A stretch of 64,000 nucleotides of DNA from Aneurinibacillus aneurinilyticus ATCC 12856 (GTDB lineage: Bacteria > Bacillota > Bacilli > Aneurinibacillales > Aneurinibacillaceae), in assembly GCF_000466385.1 (NCBI RefSeq), contig NZ_KE952827.1, forward strand, positions 57,404 through 121,403, read 5' to 3'. The position numbers were made by a program, and so were the translations under genes. The notes below the pieces were generated by a model, which saw nothing but the letters and a program-made list of their open reading frames with translations, had not been told where the DNA came from and ran no database searches. Positions 53,777 through 62,733 of the stretch are shown here, in pieces; position 1 is the first letter of the stretch; each line of letters starts with the position of its first letter.

Positions 53777-54628
53777 TTATACAGCCGACTGCCGGGAATC
53801 CGGGCTCCAAATCTCCACTTTGGCTGCTTCCTCCAGCAGTCCAAGTTCGGCCGCGCATGCGTAATAATACTCCAGCCCTTTTTTATGCTCGGAAGTAAAT
53901 TCATATGATAATCCGGTGTAATACACTTTCCAAAATTCGGCTGTAGCGCCAAACTCCTTTTTCGCCTGTGCCACAACCGTGTCCAGGTCGGTCAGTCCTC
54001 TTTTCTTGCTATGCAGAAACTCATTATGAACACTGCGCAAAAGCTCAGACTTACTGTGCGTAACTTCACGGCGCACTGCCCAGACTGCAAATACCGACCA
54101 TAAACCGGTATGCTTATACCATAATTCCCCTAAGTCATACATATAATAGCCGGGATTATTCCAGGAAGCAAGCAGTGCATCATCGCCGATTAACAGTGCG
54201 GCATCTGCTATCGCCATCATTTTCTCCAGATTAGCGGGCATCACTTTATAGGATGAGAAAGACTCATAGAATTTCTCTAAAATTACTTTGAGGAGGTGAT
54301 TTGATGTGGCTGATTTATCAGTAAGCGCCACTTTCGCCTCTTTCAATTCTTCAATCGGCTTACGTGAAAATAAAAAAATAGAACGCACCTGACCTTTTGA
54401 GCTAATGGACAAATCAGGCAGTATTTCATATTCCTTATAATTGCGACCATACTCAAATGACGAGATGGGCCCCATATCAATCGTACCCGCAGCCATGCTA
54501 CGATTTAATTGTGAAGGAACCTGCGGAATTAATTCTACCTGATGCTCATCAAACTGATCGGTACGAAAAAAGTGATAGATGGGCATAATGTTGCTAAATG
54601 AAATTTTACCGATTTTTATTGCAGACAT
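53777..54628 (-). CDS. mqnA: Chorismate dehydratase MqnA (futalosine menaquinone pathway)
   Basis: Makes 3-[(1-carboxyvinyl)oxy]benzoate from chorismate, the entry step of the futalosine route. 283 residues from ATG 54628, preceded by GGGGAGAG. Family features: KIGKISFSNIMPIYHFF, VPSQLNRSMAAGTIDMGPISSFEYGRN, LTDKSATSNHLLKVILEKFY and ALLIGDDAL. It is a periplasmic-binding-protein-like fold without signal peptide. Its place between ubiX and hepT, and co-transcription with menG, tie it to menaquinone. The classical menFDHBEC genes are not in the window. Confidence 0.88.
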   Translation of the reverse strand: MSAIKIGKISFSNIMPIYHFFRTDQFDEHQVELIPQVPSQLNRSMAAGTIDMGPISSFEYGRNYKEYEILPDLSISSKGQVRSIFLFSRKPIEELKEAKVALTDKSATSNHLLKVILEKFYESFSSYKVMPANLEKMMAIADAALLIGDDALLASWNNPGYYMYDLGELWYKHTGLWSVFAVWAVRREVTHSKSELLRSVHNEFLHSKKRGLTDLDTVVAQAKKEFGATAEFWKVYYTGLSYEFTSEHKKGLEYYYACAAELGLLEEAAKVEIWSPDSRQSAV

Positions 54629-54632
54629 TATT

Positions 54633-55223
54633 TCACTCTCCCCAACGACGAAATAGTTCATGCGGCACATCGAGGGTGTCCAGTACTTTTCCCACTACAA
54701 AGTTAATGATATCGTCCATTGTCCGTGGCTTGTGATAATATCCCGGCATAGCGGGTACGATGCGTGCTCCCGCCTGCGCCAGCTTCGTCATGTTCTCCAG
54801 TTGAATGACGTTAAGCGGTGTCTCACGCGGCACGATGACCAGCTTCTTCCCTTCCTTCAACATCACATCGGCAGTACGTTCCAGCAAATTGCCGGAGGCA
54901 CCATGTGCAATGCCCGACATCGTTCCCATGGAGCAAGGAAGGATAACCATGGCGTCACTGCGGTAGGAACCGCTCGCTACGGGTGCTGTGAAATCGCGTA
55001 GCGTGTGATAATGGAGCTCCCCGTTCACTGATGGAAAATGCTCCTGGATGACCGCGTCCCGGTCTGATGTATCCCATTCCAGCTCTTCCCGAAATACTTG
55101 CCAGCCCGCTTCTGTCACTATTAGATGCACTTTATAGTCATGAAGGAGCATCTGCTGTACAAGACGTACTCCATACACCGCACCACTCGCCCCTGTAATT
55201 CCGACAACAAAAATTTTCTTCAT
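54633..55223 (-). CDS. ubiX: UbiX-family flavin prenyltransferase
   Basis: Makes prenylated FMN, the cofactor for a UbiD-type decarboxylase. 196 residues, flavodoxin-like. FMN-binding VGITGASGAVYGVRL at the N-terminus; ILPCSMGTMSGIAHGASGNLLERTADVMLKEGKKLVIVPRETPLN is the family core. In futalosine organisms the UbiX/UbiD pair (MqnM/MqnL) decarboxylates the 1,4-dihydroxy-6-naphthoate product. The UbiD partner is not in the window. Overlaps the prenyltransferase gene by 4 bases. Confidence 0.93.
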   Translation of the reverse strand: MKKIFVVGITGASGAVYGVRLVQQMLLHDYKVHLIVTEAGWQVFREELEWDTSDRDAVIQEHFPSVNGELHYHTLRDFTAPVASGSYRSDAMVILPCSMGTMSGIAHGASGNLLERTADVMLKEGKKLVIVPRETPLNVIQLENMTKLAQAGARIVPAMPGYYHKPRTMDDIINFVVGKVLDTLDVPHELFRRWGE

Positions 55224-56083
55224 CTCATCACCAAATCAAGCAAAGTAAAGGAGAACACAACCACACTCAATACTCCGTTCATCGTAAAAAAAGCCGTATT
55301 CAACTTGGATAAATCATTGGGTGATACCAAACGATGCTCATACACAAGAATCATTGAGGCAATGATAATACCGACAACAAACCATACATGCAGACTGGTG
55401 ACGATGAACAGACCGATAAAGCCCGCAATCGTCACGATATGAAACAACCGAGCCAGCTTCAACGCTTTAGCAATACCGAAATAGCTTGGAATAGAGTACA
55501 ATCCGCGCTCACGATCAAACTCGGCATCTTGGCATGCATAGATGACATCAAATCCCGCCGTCCATAGCGCGACGGAAACGAACAATAAAACCCCCATCCA
55601 GTCCACTTGTCCGGTTGTTGCTACCCATCCCCCAAGCGGCGCAAGACCGATGGCGATTCCAAGAATTAGATGACAGGCCCAAGTAAACCTCTTCGTATAT
55701 GAATATAAAACCAGGAAAAAGACCGCAACAGGCAAAAGTTTTACCGCCAACATATTCAGCTGGAACGCAGCAAAAAACAATACAATGAAAGATACGATAA
55801 TAAACAAAAGTACTTCTTTTTCTTTTAGCAATCCGGCCGGAATGGCTCGCATCGCCGTACGTGGATTTTCCGCATCAAAACGGCGGTCGATTAATCGGTT
55901 AAGTGCCATGGCCGCGCTTCGTGCACCTACCATCGCTACAATAATCCAGAAAATCTGCCACAAAGTCGGCCATGTACCATTTACGACAAAGCTTCCAAGA
56001 ATTGCGCCCATAAACGCAAATGGCAGCGCAAAAATCGTATGTTCAAACTTAATCATTTCAAGAATAATCTTTAGTTTATTCAT
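55220..56083 (-). CDS. UbiA-family prenyltransferase (MqnP-type, menaquinone)
   Basis: Integral membrane enzyme attaching the heptaprenyl chain to a naphthoate/benzoate ring. 287 residues, eight or nine helices. The Asp-rich motifs are NRLIDRRFDAENPRT and DVIYACQDAEFDRERGLYSIP. It groups by sequence look with 4-hydroxybenzoate prenyltransferases (UbiA/MqnP), not MenA. Overlaps menG by 4 bases and ubiX by 4, so it is strictly coupled. In the futalosine pathway MqnP acts on the dihydroxynaphthoate product. Confidence 0.9.
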   Translation of the reverse strand: MNKLKIILEMIKFEHTIFALPFAFMGAILGSFVVNGTWPTLWQIFWIIVAMVGARSAAMALNRLIDRRFDAENPRTAMRAIPAGLLKEKEVLLFIIVSFIVLFFAAFQLNMLAVKLLPVAVFFLVLYSYTKRFTWACHLILGIAIGLAPLGGWVATTGQVDWMGVLLFVSVALWTAGFDVIYACQDAEFDRERGLYSIPSYFGIAKALKLARLFHIVTIAGFIGLFIVTSLHVWFVVGIIIASMILVYEHRLVSPNDLSKLNTAFFTMNGVLSVVVFSFTLLDLVMR

Positions 56084-56814
56084 AGCTTATCCACCTGCTT
56101 TTTAAAACCGATGTGTAGCGCGGAAACACCGCCGACAAACAGTTTCGTCTGTACGTCTACAAGACCTACCTCACGGAATACATCTGCAAGCTGTCTGCTA
56201 TCCGGAAAGTTAGTCAACGATTGAGGCAGCCAGCTGTACTCTTCATATTTGTCCACCACCAAACGGGCAATAAGGGGCAGGATATTATAGAAATAAAAAA
56301 AGAACAGCTTGCGGTACGGCATGAACGGCGGCTTGCTAACTTCCAGCGACACCACTTGTCCACCCGGCTTTACTACCCGCTCCATCTCACGGATAACCTG
56401 TTTATAATCCGGTACGTTCCGGAGCGCAAATCCAATGGTAGCATAATCAAATGTATTATCCGGATATGGAATGCTCATCGCATCCCCGTTGACCAGCGCA
56501 ACCTGATCCAAACCCTTATCTTGCATTTTCCCGGCACCGACGTCCAGCATATTCTGACTAAAATCAAGGCCAACCACTTTGCCAGTTGGACCGACTGCCT
56601 CTGCAAGACTGATGGTCCAATCGCACGTTCCGCAGCATAAATCAATGGCACTCTGACCTGTACCTACGCCCATCCGCCTGTTTGTATATTTACGCCAGGC
56701 ACTATGTCGACCAAAGCTAATAACGGAGTTCATCCGGTCATATTCTTTTGCAATCGATTCAAACACCGAATGTACATAACCCGCCTTCTCTTCCCCCTGC
56801 AATTTCTCGCGCAT
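56080..56814 (-). CDS. menG: Demethylmenaquinone methyltransferase
   Basis: SAM-dependent C-methylation, final step to menaquinone; shared by classical and futalosine routes. 244 residues. SAM motif I AIDLCCGTCDWTISLAEAVG, then VVGLDFSQNMLDVGAGK and GDAMSIPYPDNTFDYATIGFALRNVPD. Two bases after hepS. Called menH/ubiE in older annotation. Confidence 0.96.
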   Translation of the reverse strand: MREKLQGEEKAGYVHSVFESIAKEYDRMNSVISFGRHSAWRKYTNRRMGVGTGQSAIDLCCGTCDWTISLAEAVGPTGKVVGLDFSQNMLDVGAGKMQDKGLDQVALVNGDAMSIPYPDNTFDYATIGFALRNVPDYKQVIREMERVVKPGGQVVSLEVSKPPFMPYRKLFFFYFYNILPLIARLVVDKYEEYSWLPQSLTNFPDSRQLADVFREVGLVDVQTKLFVGGVSALHIGFKKQVDKL

Positions 56815-56816
56815 GG

Positions 56817-57626
56817 TTACATCTCCTCTGCCCTTGCTTTCTGGTTGTTCAACTCTTCAGCGCACTGATCTACCAGATGTTTTAACTCAATCCGGCACTC
56901 CTCCTCTTCCACCAGCGCAGTTAGCTTTCGACACTGATGGAGCGCTTTGTGGACGTTCTGCAGCATTGATTGGTAGGCATTATGTGTACCTTCCTCTTGA
57001 CTCAGCAGATGAAAATACCGTCCGGCACGTTCTTCAAAACGACAGGCCCGATACTCGACGAGCAATTGCTCAATGAGTATCATCTGTGAAAAAATTCGCA
57101 TCCATAGCTCTGCATTTTCTGCTCCATATGTGCTTCCGAAAGAGCAAAGCAGGGAAGATTCAATATCTACCTTGCGTCGCAAATATTGTTCCGCTGTCCA
57201 ACCGTTCTCCCAGTACAAACTGATTTTCCATTCATTAATCTTTTGTATGCTTCGCGCCAACTGTTTAACTGTCCGTACATCTTCCATATCGGCAAGCAAA
57301 TGATAATACCGCCCGCTGAAATAATCTCCGGCCAGAATGGTAAGCTGACGGGTTCGCATGCCCGTAGGTGTATCTTCCTTTCCCAGACTAACCCGTTCGT
57401 GGCTATCAAGACCAAGCTGAATAAGCATAGCAGTCACAATATATTTACGAAGTTGCGATTCGGCTATGCCGCGCTGGCGCAGGAAAAGATACAGCAAACA
57501 TACACGAAGCTGTGAAATGGATGGGTTATCCATGTACTGGTAGAGGACTCGATTTTCGGCATGCAATTTAATCTGCTTTACAATGCTTTCTATTTCTTCC
57601 TGAAAATCATCTCTCAAAAGGCTCAT
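56817..57626 (-). CDS. hepS: Heptaprenyl diphosphate synthase component I
   Basis: Small non-catalytic subunit that sets chain length with HepT. 269 residues, all helical, low conservation as usual for the family. Recognisable parts are HERVSLGKEDTPTGMRTRQLTILAGDYFSGRYYHLLADMED. It follows mtrB and precedes menG, the position of hepS in B. subtilis. The 236-base gap upstream has a TATAAT and an AATTCT/AGAATT palindrome (57723-57740) but no clear promoter. Confidence 0.88.
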   Translation of the reverse strand: MSLLRDDFQEEIESIVKQIKLHAENRVLYQYMDNPSISQLRVCLLYLFLRQRGIAESQLRKYIVTAMLIQLGLDSHERVSLGKEDTPTGMRTRQLTILAGDYFSGRYYHLLADMEDVRTVKQLARSIQKINEWKISLYWENGWTAEQYLRRKVDIESSLLCSFGSTYGAENAELWMRIFSQMILIEQLLVEYRACRFEERAGRYFHLLSQEEGTHNAYQSMLQNVHKALHQCRKLTALVEEEECRIELKHLVDQCAEELNNQKARAEEM

Positions 57627-57828
57627 CTGTTATGCATCCCCCAAAAAAACGTTCCACGCTCACTGAAAACATACTTATAAAGTATACCATACTACTACTG
57701 ATACCACACCATGCTATTATATAATTCTCACATAAGAATTGTAAGTTTCCCTACGGTGAAAAATCATCTTTTCTACCTGCATTGTACACGATGAATGCTA
57801 AGAACGCCTGCGAAACCTGCTCTCTGTA

Positions 57829-57862
57829 AGAAAAAACAAGCAGGTTCCTGCTTGTTTTTTCT
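57829..57862. terminator. Terminator of mtrB
   Basis: A perfect 16-bp stem AGAAAAAACAAGCAGG/CCTGCTTGTTTTTTCT (57829-57844 and 57847-57862) with a 2-base gap in the loop, touching the mtrB stop. Confidence 0.85.
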
Positions 57863-58090
57863 CTACTTGTCCACCAGTGTATCCATCGTTCCATTACTTG
57901 TCTGAATAACGGCTTTTCCACGAACCTTGATTGCGGATGTATGCTCAGTGAACTGGGCGATCATAACCTCGCCTTTATCCAATTTTTCGGAGTGATGAAA
58001 CTTTGTCGACTCGCCTCGCGTTAACCCGATTACATTAACACCGTTCTCCAAGGCCTTAATAACAATGAATTCGTTTGAATTTCCGCTCAT
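57863..58090 (-). CDS. mtrB: trp RNA-binding attenuation protein TRAP
   Basis: Forms an 11-subunit ring that, with tryptophan bound, wraps NAG-repeat RNA and ends trp transcription. 75 residues, as in B. subtilis. Conserved [19 protein letters not shown] (Trp pocket), [33 protein letters not shown] with the RNA-binding Lys/Arg set. The leader upstream of trpE at 48307-48372 is its expected target. It lies after folE, as in the B. subtilis mtrAB operon. Confidence 0.97.
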   Translation of the reverse strand: MSGNSNEFIVIKALENGVNVIGLTRGESTKFHHSEKLDKGEVMIAQFTEHTSAIKVRGKAVIQTSNGTMDTLVDK

Positions 58091-58170
58091 AAACGCTCCC
58101 CCTCTATACTCTTACCGTGCCGTACGGCTACGATTTTAACTATCGCGCAAATAGGAAGCGCTGTCAACGA

Positions 58171-58263
58171 TTATCTGTATAACCAAAAGCCGATATATAC
58201 TACGGCTATGAGCAGAGCGAGCGGCAGAAGCCACAGCCAATACATCGTTTTTATCTTATTCAT
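58171..58263 (-). CDS. Small membrane protein, 30 residues
   Basis: A short frame from ATG 58263 (GTG 58266 possible) reads MNKIKTMYWLWLLPLALLIA and ends in a second hydrophobic stretch, so it is almost wholly one membrane helix with a basic N-terminus. GAGGTGAAC lies 6-9 bases upstream. It lies between folE and mtrB. No known family; such tiny membrane proteins are common in sporulation and stress. Support is only the ribosome site and clean hydrophobic profile. Confidence 0.5.
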   Translation of the reverse strand: MNKIKTMYWLWLLPLALLIAVVYIGFWLYR

Positions 58264-58353
58264 CACATGTTCACCTCGAACTTAGCATGCGTAAATCCTT
58301 CCATTCTTAGTCAAAAGTTCAGCAAGGAAGCACTCCCATCCTTCTACTCCTGA

Positions 58354-58917
58354 CTATCCCTTGATTAAACTAAATACTTCTGCACGCGATGCTGAGTCCT
58401 TGGCAAAGATACCACGTACGGCCGAAGTAACGGTTTTGGCACCCGGTTTTTTGACTCCGCGCATTGTCATACATAGATGCTCGGCTTCTACAACGACGAC
58501 GACCCCATGCGGTTCAAGCGTATCCATAATGGAATCGGCTACCGTCGAAGTAATTCTTTCCTGCAATTGCGGCCGCTTCGCTACTGCTTCTACGGCACGT
58601 GCCAGCTTAGATAGACCTGTTACCCGTCCACCACGTGGGATGTAGCCTACATGTGCCACTCCATAGAACGGTACTAGATGATGTTCACACATAGAGTAGA
58701 ATGGAATATCTTTAACAAGGACAAGTTCTTCATGATCTTCGCTGAATACGACAGAAAAATATTCTTTCGGGTCCTGCGCCAGACCAGAGAACACTTCCTC
58801 ATACATGCGTGCGACGCGCGCTGGCGTATCAAGCAACCCTTCACGGTTCGGGTTTTCTCCCACCGCTTCAAGAATCATGCGAACCCCTTCTTCAATTTTT
58901 TTATGATTTACCTTCAT
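58354..58917 (-). CDS. folE: GTP cyclohydrolase I
   Basis: First step of tetrahydrofolate synthesis: GTP to dihydroneopterin triphosphate. 187 residues from ATG 58917 with AGGAGG upstream. Zinc ligands in [18 protein letters not shown] and [39 protein letters not shown] and [15 protein letters not shown] are typical. Called mtrA in the B. subtilis mtrAB operon. Confidence 0.97.
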   Translation of the reverse strand: MKVNHKKIEEGVRMILEAVGENPNREGLLDTPARVARMYEEVFSGLAQDPKEYFSVVFSEDHEELVLVKDIPFYSMCEHHLVPFYGVAHVGYIPRGGRVTGLSKLARAVEAVAKRPQLQERITSTVADSIMDTLEPHGVVVVVEAEHLCMTMRGVKKPGAKTVTSAVRGIFAKDSASRAEVFSLIKG

Positions 58918-58945
58918 ATGTGCCTCCTGTTTACAGGTCAAGATA

Positions 58946-58974
58946 GGAAAAAGAGCTGTACCTTCGTACAGCTC
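58946..58974 (-). terminator. Terminator of hbs
   Basis: Minus strand GAGCTGTAC-GAAG-GTACAGCTC (58974-58966 and 58961-58953), 9-bp perfect stem, then TTTTTCC. Confidence 0.8.
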
Positions 58975-59031
58975 CCCTTGTTTGCTTTGCCATAAATGGA
59001 TGAATCGAGTCCAATGGCGATATGTACGCCA

Positions 59032-59313
59032 CTATTGAATATCTTCCTTCAGTGCTTTACCAGGCTTGAAGGCAGGTACCTTGCTAGCAGCAATTTCGAT
59101 TTCTTCTCCAGTTTGCGGATTGCGGCCTTTGCGGGCAGCGCGCTCACGCACCTCGAAATTACCGAATCCGATCAGCTGTACTTTATCCCCGTCTTTCAAT
59201 GCTTCCGTAATTGCATCAAACACTGCATCAACTGCTTTGGTCGCATCTTTCTTTGTGAGTTCGGCAACTTCGGATACTTTTGTGATTAATTCCGTTTTAT
59301 TCATGTCATTCAC
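59032..59313 (-). CDS. hbs: DNA-binding protein HU
   Basis: Histone-like nucleoid protein. 93 residues. Starts [35 protein letters not shown]; beta-arm signature [26 protein letters not shown]; ends [11 protein letters not shown]. The MNDMN start has one or two extra residues compared with MNKTELI; GGGAGGAGGTG precedes. Between spoIVA and folE, the conserved order. Confidence 0.97.
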   Translation of the reverse strand: MNDMNKTELITKVSEVAELTKKDATKAVDAVFDAITEALKDGDKVQLIGFGNFEVRERAARKGRNPQTGEEIEIAASKVPAFKPGKALKEDIQ

Positions 59314-59354
59314 CTCCTCCCAAAGGGGGGTATCTTGTTATACGTTGTTAACCA

Positions 59355-59382
59355 ATTATAAAGTAAATATACATAACCCAAG
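59355..59382 (-). promoter_or_regulatory. Promoter region of hbs
   Basis: Minus strand TATAAT (59360-59355) with CTTGGG (59382-59377) 16 bases upstream. A second, weaker pair TTGAAT-N17-TAATAT lies further up. The 348-base gap 59314-59661 holds these promoters and the spoIVA terminator only. Confidence 0.45.
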
Positions 59383-59596
59383 CATTTTTAAGGTAGACAA
59401 GCTAATATTAATATAGAAAACGCTGCAATTCAAGGGATTTCACCCAATATCCTACTACTCATCCTGCATCCTTCCAGGATTTTTTAAATTCTCCTTTATT
59501 TTGTCCCAATCAAATGGACAATACATCCCGCATGGAAGAAGGTTTTACTTTATCTTAAATTAAATCTCTATTTTTTCGATTTGTTCTCCGAAACAG

Positions 59597-59626
59597 GAAA
59601 AGGCTTCTGCCCAGTGAGGAGAAGCC
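59597..59626 (-). terminator. Terminator of spoIVA
   Basis: Minus strand GGCTTCT-N11-AGAAGCC (59626-59620 and 59608-59602), then TTTTCC. Confidence 0.6.
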
Positions 59627-59661
59627 GCTGTTCTTCCTTTTTTCATTCTTGTTTGTGCATC

Positions 59662-61140
59662 CTACAAAATAATCGCGATTAATCCGCCTGAACCCTCGTT
59701 GATGATGCGCTCTAGCGTTTCTTGCAACTTATAGCGCGCATTATCCGGCATCATGGACAATTTGGCGGAAATGCCTTCGTTAACAATTGAATTTAACGAA
59801 CGGCCGAAAATATCCGAGTTCCATATGCTTAGCGGATTTTCCTCAAAATCTTGCATCAAATATCTTACCAGCTCTTCACTCTGTTTCTCCGTACCGATAA
59901 TTGGCGCAAACTCCGATTCCACATCAACGCGAATCATATGAATCGACGGGGCCGTCGCCTTCAGACGGACACCGAAACGGGAACCGTGCCGAATAATCTC
60001 CGGCTCGTCAAGCTTCATCTCTTCAAGCGAAGGTGGCGCAATGCCGTATCCGGTCTGACGAACCATATTAAGCGCACCTGAGATTTTATCATACTCTTTC
60101 TTGGCTACGCTAAACTCCTGCATAAGCTGTAGAAGGTGATCTTTTCCGCGAATTTCTACACCGACAATTTCCATTAGAATCTGGTCATACAACTCATCCT
60201 GGGCGTACAGATCGATTTCGGCGACTCCCTGACCCATGTTCATATCGGCAAGCGCCGCCCGGTCAATGAATTCGTATTCGCCAAAATACCCTACTACCCG
60301 ATCCACATCACGTAAGCGTCGAATATCCTTTACCGTCTCCCGCACCGCTTCCTCGAAATTCTGACGCAACCAGTGCTCTTCATGTAGCACCATAACCCAG
60401 GAAGGAAGGTTTACATTGACTTCATGAACCGGGAATTCGAACAGCACTTCACGCAGAACCGCAAGCCCTTCTCGCTCATCCATTGAGTCTACACTCATCA
60501 CGAGCACGGGTACATCGTATTTTTCTTCAAGCGCGGCACGTAGAGCAGCCGTTTCCGGTCGCCCAGGCTGCGCAGAATTGACAATCATTACGAACGGCTT
60601 ACCTACTTCCTTTAGTTCGGCAACCACCCGCTCTTCCGCTTCTTCGTAACTGGATCGAGAAATTTCAGCGATGGTTCCATCTGAAGTGACGACTACACCG
60701 AGTGTTGAATGCTCCTGAATGACTTTGCGCGTCCCAAGTTCTGCTGCTTCTTCGAACGGAACCGGCTCATCATACCAGGGAGTTGTCACCATGCGCGGTC
60801 CATTTTCGTCTTCATACCCCCGTGCTCCTTCTACTGCATAGCCAACACAATCAACAAGTCGCACGTTAATATCAAGTCCATCGGCAACATGAATGGCAAC
60901 AGCATTATTTGGCACGAATTTTGGCTCGGTCGTCATAATGGTTCTGCCGGCGGCACTCTGCGGCAGTTCGTCCACAGCACGGACCCTTTCTGCTTCATAC
61001 GGAATGCTGGGTATCACAATTGATTCCATGAAGCGTTTAATGAATGTCGATTTTCCGGTACGAACAGGGCCGACCACGCCGATATAGATGTCTCCCCCCG
61101 TGCGCTCCGCAATATCTTTGAAAATATCTACACGTTCCAC
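59662..61140 (-). CDS. spoIVA: Stage IV sporulation protein A (spore coat morphogenetic ATPase)
   Basis: Polymerising ATPase that builds the base layer of the spore coat on the outer forespore membrane. 492 residues, full length. Walker A GPVRTGKSTF near residue 25-34; the AAA/GTPase-like core continues with VRLVDCVGYAVEGARGYEDENGPRMV and MIVNSAQPGRP. The C-terminal end MPDNARYKLQETLERIINEGSGGLIAIIL is the membrane-anchoring region. GTG start at 61140 with GAGGAGGT upstream. A SigE-like promoter is at 61198-61224. Confidence 0.97.
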   Translation of the reverse strand: MERVDIFKDIAERTGGDIYIGVVGPVRTGKSTFIKRFMESIVIPSIPYEAERVRAVDELPQSAAGRTIMTTEPKFVPNNAVAIHVADGLDINVRLVDCVGYAVEGARGYEDENGPRMVTTPWYDEPVPFEEAAELGTRKVIQEHSTLGVVVTSDGTIAEISRSSYEEAEERVVAELKEVGKPFVMIVNSAQPGRPETAALRAALEEKYDVPVLVMSVDSMDEREGLAVLREVLFEFPVHEVNVNLPSWVMVLHEEHWLRQNFEEAVRETVKDIRRLRDVDRVVGYFGEYEFIDRAALADMNMGQGVAEIDLYAQDELYDQILMEIVGVEIRGKDHLLQLMQEFSVAKKEYDKISGALNMVRQTGYGIAPPSLEEMKLDEPEIIRHGSRFGVRLKATAPSIHMIRVDVESEFAPIIGTEKQSEELVRYLMQDFEENPLSIWNSDIFGRSLNSIVNEGISAKLSMMPDNARYKLQETLERIINEGSGGLIAIIL

Positions 61141-61197
61141 CTGGATACCTCCTCGCGTTTCTTTCCATCTACTTCTTGTACTATAAGGACACTACTC

Positions 61198-61224
61198 ATT
61201 TTATGAGGGCGACGGAAAAAATAG
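61198..61224 (-). promoter_or_regulatory. SigE-like promoter of spoIVA
   Basis: Minus strand CATAAAAT (61205-61198) fits the SigE -10 form CATANNNT, with TCTATTTT (61224-61217) as a possible -35. spoIVA is known to be SigE-dependent in B. subtilis. The spacer is somewhat short. Confidence 0.45.
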
Positions 61225-61248
61225 ACCTCGACACGGCCTGAACGAAAC

Positions 61249-61276
61249 TAGCGGAAGCTGTGCCGGGCTTCCGCTA
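61249..61276. terminator. Hairpin between spoIVA and the YphF-like gene
   Basis: TAGCGGAAGC (61249-61258) with GCTTCCGCTA (61267-61276), 10-bp perfect stem. T runs are weak, so termination may be partial. Confidence 0.5.
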
Positions 61277-61342
61277 ATTATGCGTTCCGCCCTGTCCTGC
61301 TTTGTACAAGATATGGCGAAGAAACATGAGATATTCCATTTT

Positions 61343-62077
61343 TTAATTTTCGGGCATAAGCTTCGGCTCACCGTCTATGAGATGGTATGGAAAAGACTTT
61401 ACCGGAGCGAGCGGCGATACGTTAGTCAGTACGCGTCGTATATCCTGATGCTGACTCTGCGTTTGGGGAGCATTCCTCAGCGCCATTGCTAAATCCATGG
61501 CATAGTCTACCCCGACCTGCCCGTATTCATTCATAATGTAAGGCATTGGCTGCTCACTAAAATGGCTAAGAATCGTTTCTTCACCCATTCGCAACTTATT
61601 GAAATCAATCAGGTAGTAACCGTCCGTCACCTTTTGTCCAAACGGAAATTCTTTCTTGTCAGCGAAATAACGACTTACTTTTTCCTGCATCGTCTGAACG
61701 CCTTGTGATACGGTCAAATCAATCAAACGCACTTCCGGTTTTGTTTCCGCATCCAGCAGAACGAACATATAATTGCCTCCTGCTTCAAATGCGGCACCTG
61801 GAATATAAGGAATATATTTGGGCACAATTTTCGAAAAATCAACCGGATATCGCTCAAATTCCGGTGTATTAGCATTTCTGGTCATAATCGGCAGAACTCC
61901 GGTCTCTTTCTGGAATTGGTCTACCGCATCTTGCACCATCTTAATCTGCTGAACTGGAGGTGCCGTATTCTGTATCATCTGCTCACGCGGATATGCACAT
62001 CCTGATAACATCCATGCATATAAAACAACAAGTACCGCCGTCTTCATAAATGACGGCTGTTTCTTTTTTCTACTCAT
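61343..62077 (-). CDS. yphF: YphF-like lipoprotein
   Basis: 244 residues. Basic start MSRKKKQPSFMK, hydrophobic stretch, lipobox LSGC with lipidated Cys at about residue 27, then an outside domain with VQDAVDQFQKETGVLPIMTRNANTPEFERYPVDFSKIVPKYI and FPYHLIDGEPKLMPEN. Same length and place as B. subtilis yphF, next to spoIVA. Function unknown. Overlaps the ferredoxin gene by 4 bases. Confidence 0.72.
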   Translation of the reverse strand: MSRKKKQPSFMKTAVLVVLYAWMLSGCAYPREQMIQNTAPPVQQIKMVQDAVDQFQKETGVLPIMTRNANTPEFERYPVDFSKIVPKYIPYIPGAAFEAGGNYMFVLLDAETKPEVRLIDLTVSQGVQTMQEKVSRYFADKKEFPFGQKVTDGYYLIDFNKLRMGEETILSHFSEQPMPYIMNEYGQVGVDYAMDLAMALRNAPQTQSQHQDIRRVLTNVSPLAPVKSFPYHLIDGEPKLMPEN

Positions 62078-62415
62078 TCCTCTCTCTCCTGCCGTTGTTT
62101 TTCAAGCTGAGCATGCACTACGGCGGCAAGGCGATTTTCTTGCAGTTGTACCTGTGTCTTCCCCTGTACTTTCGTCTGACAGGCAAGCCGCATGCCGCAC
62201 ACAAGATCAACTTCACCAATCATACGCTTTTCCTTTTCCTGAGCCGGAGAAACAAGACTGCCAGGCTCTACCTTTACTTTGCACATCGTGCAGGCCCCTT
62301 TGCCGCCGCACCGTTGAGAAATTACTATTCGCGCCTTGGCAGCAGCGCGCAATATGGTCTCTCCGGTACGAACTTCCACATGCCGCATTGCTGGAGTAAA
62401 TGTAATCTTCGGCAT
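62074..62415 (-). CDS. 2Fe-2S ferredoxin
   Basis: 113 residues from ATG 62415 (MPKITFTPAMRHVEVRTGETILRAA), preceded by AGGAG. The plant-type/adrenodoxin-type cluster cysteines are C-x5-C-x2-C in QRCGGKGACTMCKVKV and the distal Cys in MRLACQTKVQG. The rest is a beta-grasp fold, with an added Glu/Arg-rich tail (HAQLEKQRQEREE). Electron carrier; partner unknown. It is coupled to the YphF-like lipoprotein gene, an association I do not know from B. subtilis. Confidence 0.88.
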   Translation of the reverse strand: MPKITFTPAMRHVEVRTGETILRAAAKARIVISQRCGGKGACTMCKVKVEPGSLVSPAQEKEKRMIGEVDLVCGMRLACQTKVQGKTQVQLQENRLAAVVHAQLEKQRQEREE

Positions 62416-62517
62416 CATAACAACTCCTGTTTCTTCAGATGTCGTATATTGCGGATAGAAGATGCCCCTTCTGTCCACACTAAGTTTGATCCCATGCGTA
62501 AAGGAGGTTTATACGTT

Positions 62518-62733
62518 ATGTTAATGAGCCGCGAATGGATTAAAGTAGCGCTTGGCGGCACGTTCTTCTTTGGTATCGTGCTGTTTACGCCCGTATTCCT
62601 CCTCGCCAATACGGAAAATACCGCGCCTACGATATTATGGATCGGCATCTCCCTCGGAGGACTGTATATTGTTCTTCTTTTGCTTCATAAATACATCAAG
62701 TCACGCAACATGGAACCGGGAACTAAAAAGTAA
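62518..62733 (+). CDS. Small two-helix membrane protein, 71 residues
   Basis: ATG 62518 (MLMSREWIKVALGGTFFFGIVLFTP) with a strong AAAGGAGG 8-9 bases upstream. Two membrane helices (about 10-29 and 37-58), basic C-terminus (KYIKSRNMEPGTKK). A longer upstream frame exists but lacks coding character. No function assigned; a comparable small membrane gene (yphE) lies near yphF in B. subtilis, but I cannot confirm identity. Convergent with the next gene and overlapping it by 11 bases. Confidence 0.72.
   Translation: MLMSREWIKVALGGTFFFGIVLFTPVFLLANTENTAPTILWIGISLGGLYIVLLLLHKYIKSRNMEPGTKK

Noticed and set aside
62050..62517. Upstream extension of the 71-residue membrane gene to 227 residues
   Set aside because: The extension is antisense to the ferredoxin gene; AAAGGAGG directly before 62518 marks the true start.
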